NCBI GenBank assembly: GCA_900752335.1
Contig: CAADUZ010000044.1
Location: 1 to 16,392 of the forward strand
Source: Clostridia bacterium
GTDB taxonomy: Bacteria > Bacillota > Clostridia > TANB77 > CAG-508
Length of the DNA stretch: 16,392 nt
Direction: 5' to 3'
In this document: positions 6,037-13,765 of the stretch, in pieces
Position numbering within the stretch: the stretch's first letter is position 1
Layout of the letters: every line of letters begins with the position of its first letter
The notes under the pieces: model-generated
What the model was told of the DNA's origin: nothing
Database searches by the model: none
Seen by the model: only the letters and a program-made list of their open reading frames with translations
Made by a program: the position numbers and the translations under genes

Positions 6037-7008
6037 TTCTTCTTCGATTGTTACAGAGTTACCATTATCTACTAATTGATTTCTTTTTTGCTTTTTGCTA
6101 TTATTATCATTTTTAAACATTTCTGCTGCTGTTCCTAAACTAGCTAATGCACTTGTTGCTTCAAATGGTATGAATACTTTGTTTGCTTCTCCATTTGCTA
6201 CTTCTTTTAATGCTTCTAATGATTTTAATTGTACTAATTTTTCGTCTGGTTTTGCTCTCATCATTGCATCATATACCATATGTACTTCTTCAGCTTTTGC
6301 TTCTGCTACTTTTTTAATTGCTTCAGCTTCACCGGCAGCTCTTCTAATACGCGCTTCTCTATCAGCTTCTGCTTCTAGTATTGCAGCTTCTTTTTTACCT
6401 TCTGCAAGTGTGATTGCAGATTGTCTTTCACCTTCTGCTTGAAGAATTAATGCTCTTTTATTTCTTTCTGCATTCATTTGCTTTTCCATTGCATCTCTAA
6501 TGTCAGCAGGTGGTGTAATATCTTTTATTTCAACTCTGTCTATTTTACAACCCCATTGGTCTGTTGCTTCGTCTAACAATACTCTTAATTTATCATTAAT
6601 TGCATCACGTGAACTAAATGTTGAATCTAAATCCATTTTACCAACAATATCACGGATTGTAGTTATTGCAAGATACTCAATACCTTTCTTTAAACTTTGA
6701 ATTTCATAAACTGCTTTTGCAGGATCTGTTACTTTGTAGAACACAACTGTGTCTATTGTGATTGTAACGTTATCTTTTGTAATAACACCTTGTGGTGGTA
6801 TGTCCATTGTTTGTTGTTTTAAACTTACAACACTACGAACGTGGTCGAAAAAAGGAACGATTATTGTAAGACCAGCGTCTGCTATTTTGTAGAATTTACC
6901 AAGTCTTTCAATAATATATACCTCTGATTGCTTTACAATTCTAATTGTCTTGAATGCAATTATTAGAATAATAGCTAATAATACAATTAAAAATATCCAT
7001 GTTCCCAT
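6034..7008 (-). CDS. qmcA: SPFH/stomatin-family membrane protease-associated protein (QmcA-like)
   Basis: A membrane scaffold protein of the prohibitin/stomatin group, thought to organise membrane microdomains. The 324-residue product has one N-terminal membrane segment (about residues 3-20, IFLIVLLAIILIIAF). A PHB/SPFH domain follows (VKQSEVYIIERLGKF, TMDIPPQGVITKDNV, ITPPADIRDAMEKQMNAER). A long Ala/Glu-rich coiled coil follows (roughly 185-250, AEGERQSAITLAEGKKEAAI), and then a hydrophilic tail ending IEEE. AGGAGGATATTTT precedes the ATG. It is 41 bp downstream of nfeD on the same strand, the classic NfeD-SPFH operon. Its stop codon TAA is the first triplet of the RAYT right inverted repeat, so the extreme C-terminus may have been altered by that insertion. 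Confidence 0.92.
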   Translation of the reverse strand: MGTWIFLIVLLAIILIIAFKTIRIVKQSEVYIIERLGKFYKIADAGLTIIVPFFDHVRSVVSLKQQTMDIPPQGVITKDNVTITIDTVVFYKVTDPAKAVYEIQSLKKGIEYLAITTIRDIVGKMDLDSTFSSRDAINDKLRVLLDEATDQWGCKIDRVEIKDITPPADIRDAMEKQMNAERNKRALILQAEGERQSAITLAEGKKEAAILEAEADREARIRRAAGEAEAIKKVAEAKAEEVHMVYDAMMRAKPDEKLVQLKSLEALKEVANGEANKVFIPFEATSALASLGTAAEMFKNDNNSKKQKRNQLVDNGNSVTIEEE

Positions 7009-7049
7009 AAAATATCCTCCTAATATTTATAAATTATTTTAACCTAAAA

Positions 7050-7505
7050 TTATACAGAAGCTGTATTTGTAACTTTTGAGCTAGCTTCTTTTACAACGGC
7101 TTTTACGCCATCTATTTCAACTATTTCTACTTCAGTGTTTTCAGGTATGTCTTCGTCTGTAGCTGATTTTGCTGACCAAATTTCTCCATCCATTTTTATT
7201 TGACCAGTTCCTTCAATATTATTTATTTTGGAAATAACAATACCTTTTTTACCGATTATAGAATAGGCATTTGTTTTTATTTCCTTTGGTATCTTAATAA
7301 ATTTATTTACAAGCGGTCTTGTAAATATTAGTAAAAGTGTAGAAGTTATAACAAATACCAATGCTTGAATAAATATGCTATCAGTTATAAAACTAGTAAC
7401 CATTGCTAAAAGTGCGCCGATTCCAAGCCAAAAAACTAAAAAGCCGATAGTTGCCATTTCAATTATAAAAAATATACCTGCAGCTATTAACCAAAATACC
7501 CACAT
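7050..7505 (-). CDS. NfeD-like membrane protein
   Basis: A partner of SPFH proteins. The 151-residue product begins with a hydrophobic region of three to four membrane segments (MWVFWLIAAGIFFIIEMA, FLVFWLGIGALLAMVTSFI, FIQALVFVITSTLLLIF; about 1-65). It ends with a soluble OB-fold domain (IGKKGIVISKINNIEGTGQIKMDGEIWSA..., about 85-140), which is the short NfeD1b layout without the N-terminal ClpP-like protease domain. It starts at ATG 7505 with AGAGAGGT upstream, and it is the first gene of a two-gene minus-strand unit with the SPFH gene. A TATAAT on the minus strand at 7569-7574 is a possible -10, but its -35 is unclear. Confidence 0.9.
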   Translation of the reverse strand: MWVFWLIAAGIFFIIEMATIGFLVFWLGIGALLAMVTSFITDSIFIQALVFVITSTLLLIFTRPLVNKFIKIPKEIKTNAYSIIGKKGIVISKINNIEGTGQIKMDGEIWSAKSATDEDIPENTEVEIVEIDGVKAVVKEASSKVTNTASV

Positions 7506-7744
7506 AAATTAACCTCTCTTTTTTTAAATTAAACTTTTGATTATAGAGCTAAAAGCCCTAACAATAATATTATACTATAAATTAATCAAAAAGAAAATAG
7601 AAAAGTGCAAAATTATGTAAAAAAACGGAAAAACCCATTAATGATATATATGTTATAAATCATATAAAAATAATTAAAAAATGGAAAAAAGTTGTAAAAT
7701 ATGATATAGTAATGTTATCGAAATTCAGAAATGAAGGAGGGTTT

Positions 7745-9790
7745 ATGTTAGATTTAAAACAAGACGTTCAATATGTTAAAGGCGTTGGACCGAACAATGT
7801 AGTACTCTTACAAAAACTTGGAATACATACGTTAGAAGATTTAATTACGTTTTTTCCAAGAAATTATGAAGATAGAAGTAAACCTAAAAAAATAAATGAA
7901 TTGGTAGATGGCGAAGAAGCTTTGATAGACGTTATTTGTGCAAGCCAGATGAGTGAAACAAGATTTGCACGTAATAAAGTCATGCTAAAAATGCTAGTAA
8001 GAGATGATACAGGAGATTGTGTGCTTACATGGTTTAACCAAACTTATTTAAAAAATAAGTTCAAGGTAGGCGAAAGGTATCAATTTTATGGAAAAGTAAA
8101 TATAAAATACGGAAGAATTGAAATGGCAAAGCCAGTGTACGACAAAGAGGGATTAAGCAAAAATACTGGAAAAATCATTCCAATTTATCCATTAACCTTT
8201 AATCTATCGCAGAATAAATTAAGAAGCATTATTGAAAATGGATTAAAAGTAGCATTAGGAAAGCTTGAAGAAACAATACCGGAATATATCTTAAAAAAAT
8301 ATGATTTAGAAGAGATAAACATGGCAACAAAGCAAATACATTTTCCAGATAATTTTGCAGAATACAACAAGGCGAGAAGAAGATTAGTATTTGAAGAATT
8401 GCTTACAGTACAACTTGCGCTTTCTAGCTTAAAATTGAGATATGATAAAGAAGTGGACGGTATAGCATATGACAAAAATGTACAAATGTCGGACGTCATA
8501 AATTCACTTCCATTTAAATTAACAAAAGCGCAATTAAAAGTGCTTGAAGAAATTGACAGAGATATGGAAAGTAACAAACCTATGAATAGGCTTTTACAAG
8601 GCGACGTTGGTTCAGGAAAAACAATAGTGTCAATAATTGCAGCATATAAAGCGGCAAAATGCGGATATCAAACAGCAATAATGGCGCCAACTGCAATACT
8701 TGCAGAGCAGCACATTAAAAACTTTAATAATATATTAGAAAAGTTCGGCATAAAGTGCGAGCTACTGCTAGGAGGTATGCGTGCAAAAAAGAGAGCCGAA
8801 GTGTTAGAAAAATTAAAAAATGGTGAAATAGACATATTAGTAGGAACACATGCGCTTTTAGTAGAAGACGTGGAATTTAAAAATTTAGGGCTAGTCGTAA
8901 CAGATGAGCAACATAGATTTGGTGTGCGTCAAAGAGCAAGCATAGTGGGAAAAGGCGCAAACCCAGACGTATTAGTAATGACAGCAACGCCAATACCAAG
9001 AACATTAGCACTAATACTATATGGCGATTTGGACATATCAATAATAGACGAACTACCACCAAACAGAAAGAAAATAGAAACATATCCAGTAACAAAAAAT
9101 TACGAAAGAAGAGTGGAGGAATTTATAAGAGCAAATGTGCAAAAAGGCAGACAAGCCTACGTAGTGTGCCCATTAGTAGAAGAAAGCGAAGAATATGAAA
9201 ATTGCAAATCAGCAGTAGAGCTTGCAGAAGAATACAAAGAAAAAATCTTTCCAGAGCTTAAAGTAGAATGTTTGCACGGAAAAATGAAACAAAAAGAAAA
9301 AGACAACATCATGGAAAGATTTAAAAACGGCGAAATACAGATATTAGTATCAACAACAGTAATAGAAGTAGGCGTAGACGTACCAAATGCAAACATAATG
9401 GTAGTGCAAAACGCAGAACACTTTGGATTAGCACAACTTCACCAATTAAGAGGAAGAGTGGGAAGAGGAGAATATCAGTCATATTGTATACTAATATATG
9501 ACAGCAACTCAAAAACAACAAAAGAACGAATGAAAACAATGAAAGAAACAGACAACGGCTTCGTAGTAGCAGAAAAAGACTTGGAATTAAGAGGTTCTGG
9601 AGAATTCTTTGGCACAAGACAACATGGACTACCAGAATTCAAAATAGCCAACCTTTTCGAAGACGTTGGCATATTAAAAGAAGTACAGGACTTGGTTATG
9701 AAAATAGAGGAAGTAGATCCAAGACTAGAAAAAGCAGAAAACAGCCAATTACGCAAACTAGTCGAAGAAAAATTCGTAATGATAATTTAG
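7745..9790 (+). CDS. recG: ATP-dependent DNA helicase RecG
   Basis: A superfamily 2 helicase that reverses stalled forks and branch-migrates junctions. The 681-residue product has an N-terminal wedge/OB domain (VQYVKGVGPNNVVLLQKLGI, LITFFPRNYEDR, then about 50-150). The helicase core carries Walker A GDVGSGKT (286-293), DEQHRFG (387-393), MTATPIPRT (412-420) and QLRGRVGRG. The C-terminal TRG-type region is ELRGSGEFFGTRQHGLPEF. The ATG at 7745 is chosen over a TTG at 7712 because GAAGGAGG lies directly upstream and family members begin near here. The TAG stop abuts the REP-like repeat at 9791: its G is the first G of GGGATAATTTAGGGACAGG. As in rarA, T-ending codons thin out strongly towards the 3' end. 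Confidence 0.96.
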   Translation: MLDLKQDVQYVKGVGPNNVVLLQKLGIHTLEDLITFFPRNYEDRSKPKKINELVDGEEALIDVICASQMSETRFARNKVMLKMLVRDDTGDCVLTWFNQTYLKNKFKVGERYQFYGKVNIKYGRIEMAKPVYDKEGLSKNTGKIIPIYPLTFNLSQNKLRSIIENGLKVALGKLEETIPEYILKKYDLEEINMATKQIHFPDNFAEYNKARRRLVFEELLTVQLALSSLKLRYDKEVDGIAYDKNVQMSDVINSLPFKLTKAQLKVLEEIDRDMESNKPMNRLLQGDVGSGKTIVSIIAAYKAAKCGYQTAIMAPTAILAEQHIKNFNNILEKFGIKCELLLGGMRAKKRAEVLEKLKNGEIDILVGTHALLVEDVEFKNLGLVVTDEQHRFGVRQRASIVGKGANPDVLVMTATPIPRTLALILYGDLDISIIDELPPNRKKIETYPVTKNYERRVEEFIRANVQKGRQAYVVCPLVEESEEYENCKSAVELAEEYKEKIFPELKVECLHGKMKQKEKDNIMERFKNGEIQILVSTTVIEVGVDVPNANIMVVQNAEHFGLAQLHQLRGRVGRGEYQSYCILIYDSNSKTTKERMKTMKETDNGFVVAEKDLELRGSGEFFGTRQHGLPEFKIANLFEDVGILKEVQDLVMKIEEVDPRLEKAENSQLRKLVEEKFVMII

Positions 9791-9882
9791 GGATAATTTA
9801 GGGACAGGTCTCATTTTCTCATTTTGTTACTTTGGTACCTGTCTACCTCAAACTGCCACTTTTGTCACCTTTGGGGACAGGT
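9790..9882 (+). repeat. REP-like repeat R2
   Basis: The left arm (GGGACAGGTCTCATTTTC... from 9801) is shared with R3 and R4. The remainder (about 9827-9882, ending GGGGACAGGTT) is the reverse complement of the 10631-10690 module of R3, with GAGGTAGACAG recognisable in both. It begins at the recG stop codon. It carries no coding sequence and is a mosaic of the two modules that R3 has in the other arrangement. The rest of the gap (9883-10002) is AT-rich, with only a ribosome binding site for the next gene. Confidence 0.8.
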
Positions 9883-10002
9883 TAAAAATGAGAAGTTTAT
9901 GCAAATTAATAGGTACATAAATTGAGAAAAGACTTAATTAAAAAAATTATTAGAATATATAATATATTTTATTCATAGTAATTATATTAGGAGGATAAAA
10001 AA

Positions 10003-10572
10003 ATGAGTAGAAAAATTTGGAAAGCTGGTACTTTTATATATCCACTTCCAGCAGTAATGGTATCATGTGGTACAATGGAAAAATCTAATATTATGACAGT
10101 TGCATGGACAGGGATAATTAACACAAATCCAGCAATGTGCTACATTTCCGTAAGACCGGAAAGATATTCGTATAATTTAATAAAAGAACAAGGCGAGTTT
10201 GTAATAAATCTTACAAACGAAAAGTTAGCATATGCGACAGACTGGTGCGGAGTAAAAACCGGTAGCAATGTAGATAAATTTAAAGAAATGCACTTGACAA
10301 AAGAAAAGGCAGAATTTGTTAAGTGCCCCGTTATTAAAGAAAGCCCAGTTGCTATTGAGTGCAAAGTCAAAGAAATAAGAGAACTTGGTAGCCATCATAT
10401 GTTTGTGGCAGAAGTGCTATCAATAGACGCAGACGAGCAATATATAGACGAAAAAGGCGCGTTCGACATATCTAAATGTAATTTAATAGCATATTTAAAT
10501 GGGCATTATTATAGCATGGGCAAAAAAATAGGAAGATTTGGATTTTCAGTCCAAAAGAAAAAACGCAAATAG
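10003..10572 (+). CDS. Flavin reductase-like FMN-binding protein (flavoredoxin type)
   Basis: A 189-residue protein of the flavin-reductase-like split-barrel fold, which binds FMN and passes electrons. Visible family features are the start (AGTFIYPLPAVMVSCG), the FMN-phosphate-binding NIMTVAWTGIINTNPAMCYISVRPERYS, the stretch FVINLTNEKLAYATDWCGVKTG and the HHMFVAEVLSIDAD strand. The C-terminus ends in a basic VQKKKRK tail. The substrate cannot be told from the sequence. AGGAGG precedes the ATG by eight bases. It stands alone, with REP-like repeats on both sides (R2 at 9790-9882 and R3 at 10572-10690) that share an inverted module. The TAG stop overlaps the first G of R3, as at recG. Confidence 0.88.
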   Translation: MSRKIWKAGTFIYPLPAVMVSCGTMEKSNIMTVAWTGIINTNPAMCYISVRPERYSYNLIKEQGEFVINLTNEKLAYATDWCGVKTGSNVDKFKEMHLTKEKAEFVKCPVIKESPVAIECKVKEIRELGSHHMFVAEVLSIDADEQYIDEKGAFDISKCNLIAYLNGHYYSMGKKIGRFGFSVQKKKRK

Positions 10573-10690
10573 GGAATTTGGGGACAGGTCTAATTTTCTC
10601 ATTGACTAAAAATAAAAATGGGAAAATGAAACCTGTCCCTAAAAATGGCAAAAATGTCGCTTTGAGGTAGACAGACACCAAAGTGACACC
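10572..10690 (+). repeat. REP-like repeat R3
   Basis: GGGACAGGTCTAATTTTC... (10581-10603) pairs with the arm at 10617-10639, with three mismatches in 23. It is followed by a module (10631-10690) that matches the reverse complement of 9826-9882 in R2. It starts at the flavin reductase stop codon and could act as a terminator-like hairpin. Confidence 0.8.
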
Positions 10691-10719
10691 TTGACAAGTG
10701 TTAGAAAAGGTAGTAGAGT
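10691..10719 (+). promoter_or_regulatory. Probable promoter of the GH13 gene
   Basis: TTGACA (10691-10696), a 17-base spacer and TAGAGT (10714-10719), directly next to the end of repeat R3. Confidence 0.5.
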
Positions 10720-10774
10720 ATAGGCATGTTCGAAGTTTTATCCTTGTCATTTTATTAAAGAAAGGAGAGTTACT

Positions 10775-12268
10775 ATGGATAAAATTTATATTCCGAACCG
10801 GTTTAAGGGTAGGATAGGTTACCAACTTTTGGTGGACCGTTACTGTAGGGCTGGACCTGAACCTCCTGTTATGGAGGGAAGGAGGCTTAAGTCGTGGACG
10901 GATTCGGTACCTGACTGGTGGCCTGACCAAGACGGCGAGTACCGGAATGAGTATTTCTATGGAGGTGATCTCCAGGGGATTATTCAAAATCTCGAGTACA
11001 TTGCGAAACTTTCGGTCGATTTGCTGTATTTGAGTCCAATTTCAAAGACTCATACCAACCACCACTATGACGTGGAAGATCAACGAGTGATTGACCCGTA
11101 TATTGGGACTTGGAATGATTTTACCAACCTTTGCGTCGAGGCTCATGAAAGAAATATGCTTGTTGCAGTTGATTTGGTTTTTAACCATATGGGTGCGAAA
11201 AGCGAGTTCTTTCAAAAGGCATTGCAAGGGGACGAAAGGTACAGAAATTGGTTCGAGTGGGACGAAAGAGGAAATCCTGTTTACTGGTATGGCTTTAAAG
11301 ACATGCCGCAGACGAACAAGCTTAATCCTGATTATCAAGAGTATGCTTGTGAAGTTGTCGAAAAGTATGTAACAGCAGGTGCGGATTGCATAAGGCTGGA
11401 TTTAGGAGAGATTCTTCCTAAAGAGTTTGTCCAAAAAATCAAGCAAAGAGCAAGAAGCATTAATCCGGAAGTGCTTATCGTAAGCGAAATGTGGGATTTT
11501 GCTTTATTCAGAAGCAATCCGCAAATTTACGATGGGCAAGTTGACAGCGTCATGAATTATCCACTGTCTGATGCAATTATCAGGTGGGTACGCTATGGTA
11601 ATCATTTGCATTTTAGTGCATGTATGAAGTCACTGGCAAAATATCCAAAGGAAGTACATGACGTTTTGTGGAACCACTTGGATACTCATGACACCCCTAG
11701 AGCTCTTAATATGCTTGCTGGAAACGGAATGACGGAAAATCCATTCTCTGGAAGAATATGGGATATCGAAGGACCATGGAGAAGAAATGATGGTTTTGAC
11801 ACCTATAATTTCAGAAAATGGGAAGCGGAAAACGATTTCTGCTTAACAGACGAAGCTATTAAGAAGCTTGAACTTGCTGCTACGGCCCAGTTCTTAATGA
11901 AAGGAATACCAATTATCTTTTCTGGAACAGAAGTTGGTGTCTGTGGTAACAAAGACCCGTTTAATCGGAAGCCGTATCCGTGGGAAAATGAAAACCTGTG
12001 GATTAGGCAATTCTATGCTGTGTTGGGAAATATGAGAAGGTCAAACAGAGACATATTAGCAGATGGTGACATATACACCTATGCTGATGACAGAGTGCTT
12101 GAGATTGTAAGGAGAAGCAAAGCTGGGATTATTGTAGCTTTTCTAAACCGGACAAATTCAAGGCATCAGCTTGACCTAAATTATCCAAACAGCAAGACTA
12201 TCTTTAGCTTGAATGGCAGTACAGATAAAATCTTGCAGCCATATGGAGCGGTTGTTTGTCGGTTTTAA
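10775..12268 (+). CDS. GH13 family alpha-amylase / maltodextrin glucosidase-type enzyme
   Basis: A glycoside hydrolase of the alpha-amylase superfamily acting on alpha-glucans. The 497-residue product has all four conserved regions. These are DLVFNH (Asp133), IRLDLGE (nucleophile Asp209), IVSEMWD (acid/base Glu238) and HLDTHDTPR (Asp306). FYGGDLQGIIQNLEYIAKL and LYLSPIS form the start of the barrel. A C-terminal beta domain ends at VCRF. No signal peptide is seen, so it is probably cytosolic. The specificity (cyclomaltodextrinase, neopullulanase, alpha-glucosidase or trehalose-type) cannot be fixed, and the N-terminal starch-binding domain of neopullulanases is absent. AAAGGAGAG precedes the ATG. 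It has its own promoter and terminator. Base and codon use are clearly more G/C- and T-rich than in neighbours, especially in the first half, which suggests acquisition from another source. Confidence 0.92.
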   Translation: MDKIYIPNRFKGRIGYQLLVDRYCRAGPEPPVMEGRRLKSWTDSVPDWWPDQDGEYRNEYFYGGDLQGIIQNLEYIAKLSVDLLYLSPISKTHTNHHYDVEDQRVIDPYIGTWNDFTNLCVEAHERNMLVAVDLVFNHMGAKSEFFQKALQGDERYRNWFEWDERGNPVYWYGFKDMPQTNKLNPDYQEYACEVVEKYVTAGADCIRLDLGEILPKEFVQKIKQRARSINPEVLIVSEMWDFALFRSNPQIYDGQVDSVMNYPLSDAIIRWVRYGNHLHFSACMKSLAKYPKEVHDVLWNHLDTHDTPRALNMLAGNGMTENPFSGRIWDIEGPWRRNDGFDTYNFRKWEAENDFCLTDEAIKKLELAATAQFLMKGIPIIFSGTEVGVCGNKDPFNRKPYPWENENLWIRQFYAVLGNMRRSNRDILADGDIYTYADDRVLEIVRRSKAGIIVAFLNRTNSRHQLDLNYPNSKTIFSLNGSTDKILQPYGAVVCRF

Positions 12269-12290
12269 GAGTATAAAGAAAGGAGAAAAG

Positions 12291-12317
12291 TGCGAGGTCT
12301 ATTAGGCCTCGCATTTT
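12291..12317 (+). terminator. Intrinsic terminator of the GH13 gene
   Basis: TGCGAGG (12291-12297) pairs with CCTCGCA (12307-12313), followed by TTTT, 22 bases after the stop codon. Confidence 0.85.
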
Positions 12318-12322
12318 AAAAC

Positions 12323-12433
12323 GGGAATTTGGGGACAGGTCTCATTTTCCCATTTTATTAAAAATTTCATTTTGTCATTCTTATTGACCTTCAAAAAAGA
12401 AAATGGGAAAATGAGACCTGTCCCCAAATTCCC
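12323..12433 (+). repeat. REP-like palindrome R4 with 34-bp perfect arms
   Basis: The left arm (12323-12356, GGGAATTTGGGGACAGG...) is the exact reverse complement of the right arm (12400-12433), with a 43-base spacer. The arm is the same sequence family as in R2 and R3. This is the best-preserved copy in the window, which suggests recent movement. It lies between the GH13 terminator and the epimerase promoter, in a gap with no other gene. Confidence 0.95.
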
Positions 12434-12453
12434 ATAAAATTGCTTCAAAAGTA

Positions 12454-12482
12454 TTGACATTTACATAAAAAAACAATATTAT
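12454..12482 (+). promoter_or_regulatory. Promoter of the epimerase gene
   Basis: Consensus TTGACA (12454-12459), a 17-base spacer and TATTAT (12477-12482), 45 bases before the start codon. Confidence 0.75.
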
Positions 12483-12527
12483 ATATATGAATTTTGTAGA
12501 TTTTTGTAGAATAGGAGAGAGCCAAAA

Positions 12528-13397
12528 ATGTATGCTAAAATGCTAACCTCAAAAATGGGCGGTGAACTAGTAAGCTTTAAATTAAATGGCGAAGAGAGAG
12601 TTCATCAGGGACTAGATTGCGTAGACGAAAATGGAAAAGTATATTGGAAAAGACATTGGCCAGTACTATTTCCAGTAGTAGGTAAGCTAAAGAAAAATCA
12701 AACAATTATAAATAGTAGAATATTCGAAATGCCACAGCATGGCTTTGCACGCGATTTTGAATTTGAACCAATTACTAAATTGGATAATTTCCATTCATAT
12801 GTGTTAAGAAGCAACAAAATTACTAAAAATAGATATCCTTATGATTTTGAATTATATACAACATATAGGTTGGACGAAAATAAACTAACTACTATATATA
12901 AAGTTATAAATACAGGAGATACAACTCTTCCTTTTGGAATAGGCGGACATCCAGCTTTTAAGATAGACCAAGAGGAATTAAAGAAAGAAAATTATTATTT
13001 AGAATTTGAAGAAGACGAAGATAAAATCCATTTTCTATACTTGGTTGATGGATTAGTAGGAACAGAGTATGCAAGAAATCCTATGTTAGATAAAAGAAGA
13101 CTTGCAATAGGTCCTACAACATTTAATAATGATGCTTTAATAATGAAAGGCATAACTTCACATAAAATAAGCTTAAAAAATAAAGCATCGGGAAAAACAC
13201 TACTTACAATGGACTTTACTGGATTCCCATATTTGGCTGTATGGTCAAAACCAAATGCACCATTTGTATGCATAGAACCATGGTATTCAACAGCGGACAA
13301 TATAAAAAACACAGGTGTATTTATTCAAAAACCAGACATAATATCACTAAAACCTACTGAAACATTTGAATGCAAATACACAGTAGAATTCTTTTAA
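12528..13397 (+). CDS. Aldose 1-epimerase family protein (LacX-like mutarotase)
   Basis: A galactose-mutarotase-fold protein that likely interconverts alpha and beta anomers of a sugar. The 289-residue product matches the LacX branch: MGGELVSFKLNGEE, YWKRHWPVLFPVVGKL, QHGFARDFEF (His71), GIGGHPAFKI (His141), and FVCIEPWYSTAD with the probable base Glu250. It is beta-rich throughout with no signal peptide, so it is cytosolic. AGGAGAG lies nine bases before the ATG and a strong promoter lies upstream. It is followed after 40 bp by a small membrane protein. With the GH13 enzyme next door it could serve sugar use, but the two have separate promoters and different codon use. The natural substrate is unknown for most LacX relatives. 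Confidence 0.9.
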   Translation: MYAKMLTSKMGGELVSFKLNGEERVHQGLDCVDENGKVYWKRHWPVLFPVVGKLKKNQTIINSRIFEMPQHGFARDFEFEPITKLDNFHSYVLRSNKITKNRYPYDFELYTTYRLDENKLTTIYKVINTGDTTLPFGIGGHPAFKIDQEELKKENYYLEFEEDEDKIHFLYLVDGLVGTEYARNPMLDKRRLAIGPTTFNNDALIMKGITSHKISLKNKASGKTLLTMDFTGFPYLAVWSKPNAPFVCIEPWYSTADNIKNTGVFIQKPDIISLKPTETFECKYTVEFF

Positions 13398-13437
13398 GTC
13401 ACTTTAGAATCGAGGAAGGATAATAGGAGTTGATAAA

Positions 13438-13629
13438 ATGGGATTAGTAATCAGCTTTATAGCGTTAATAATTGTAGCAGTAGGCGTAGTAATGGTGTAT
13501 GATGCAAGAACCATAACAAAAAGGCTATTTGGATTTGGAGACCAAAACCAAGCGGCATGGGGATTAAAAATATTAGGATTTATAGTTGCAATAATAGGTG
13601 CATTAATAATATATTTTAATATGGGATAG
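13438..13629 (+). CDS. Small two-helix membrane protein of unknown function
   Basis: A 63-residue hydrophobic protein with two predicted membrane segments (about 1-21, MGLVISFIALIIVAVGVVMVY, and about 42-60, WGLKILGFIVAIIGALIIYF). They are joined by a basic/polar loop containing TKRLFGFGDQNQ. I do not recognise the family. AGGAG (13425-13429) sits eight bases before the ATG and a clear terminator follows, so it looks like a real expressed gene, perhaps co-transcribed with the epimerase 40 bp upstream. Confidence 0.75.
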   Translation: MGLVISFIALIIVAVGVVMVYDARTITKRLFGFGDQNQAAWGLKILGFIVAIIGALIIYFNMG

Positions 13630-13649
13630 ACATAATTGAATAGATATAA

Positions 13650-13699
13650 AAATTACTATAAAATTAAGAAATACAACTTAAATTATAGTAATTTTTTTG
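13650..13699 (+). terminator. Intrinsic terminator after the small membrane protein gene
   Basis: AATTACTATAA (13651-13661) pairs with TTATAGTAATT (13683-13693), with further AT pairing inside the loop, then a T run to about 13698. It is placed to end the epimerase unit and separates it from the convergent DGR operon. Confidence 0.85.
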
Positions 13700-13710
13700 T
13701 CATATAAACA

Positions 13711-13765
13711 ACCTGTCAAAAAAGGTGACAAAAATGTCACTTCTGTGACAGGCACGAAAGCGACA
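13711..13765 (-). repeat. REP-like repeat R5 at the RT 3' end
   Basis: CCTGTCA (13712-13718) pairs with TGACAGG (13746-13752), and inside it GTGACA (13725-13730) pairs with TGTCAC (13735-13740). The AGGTGACAAAA module resembles part of R2 read on the other strand. The element encodes the last residues (MSLSCLSQK) and the stop codon of the reverse transcriptase. Confidence 0.7.

Noticed and set aside
10472..10987. A 171-residue minus-strand reading frame
   Set aside because: It overlaps the flavin reductase end, repeat R3 and the GH13 start in antisense, has no family features and no ribosome binding site.
9790..13765. A CRISPR array made of the GGGGACAGG repeats
   Set aside because: The copies are few, far apart, palindromic with long arms and separated by genes; there are no regular spacers and no cas genes.
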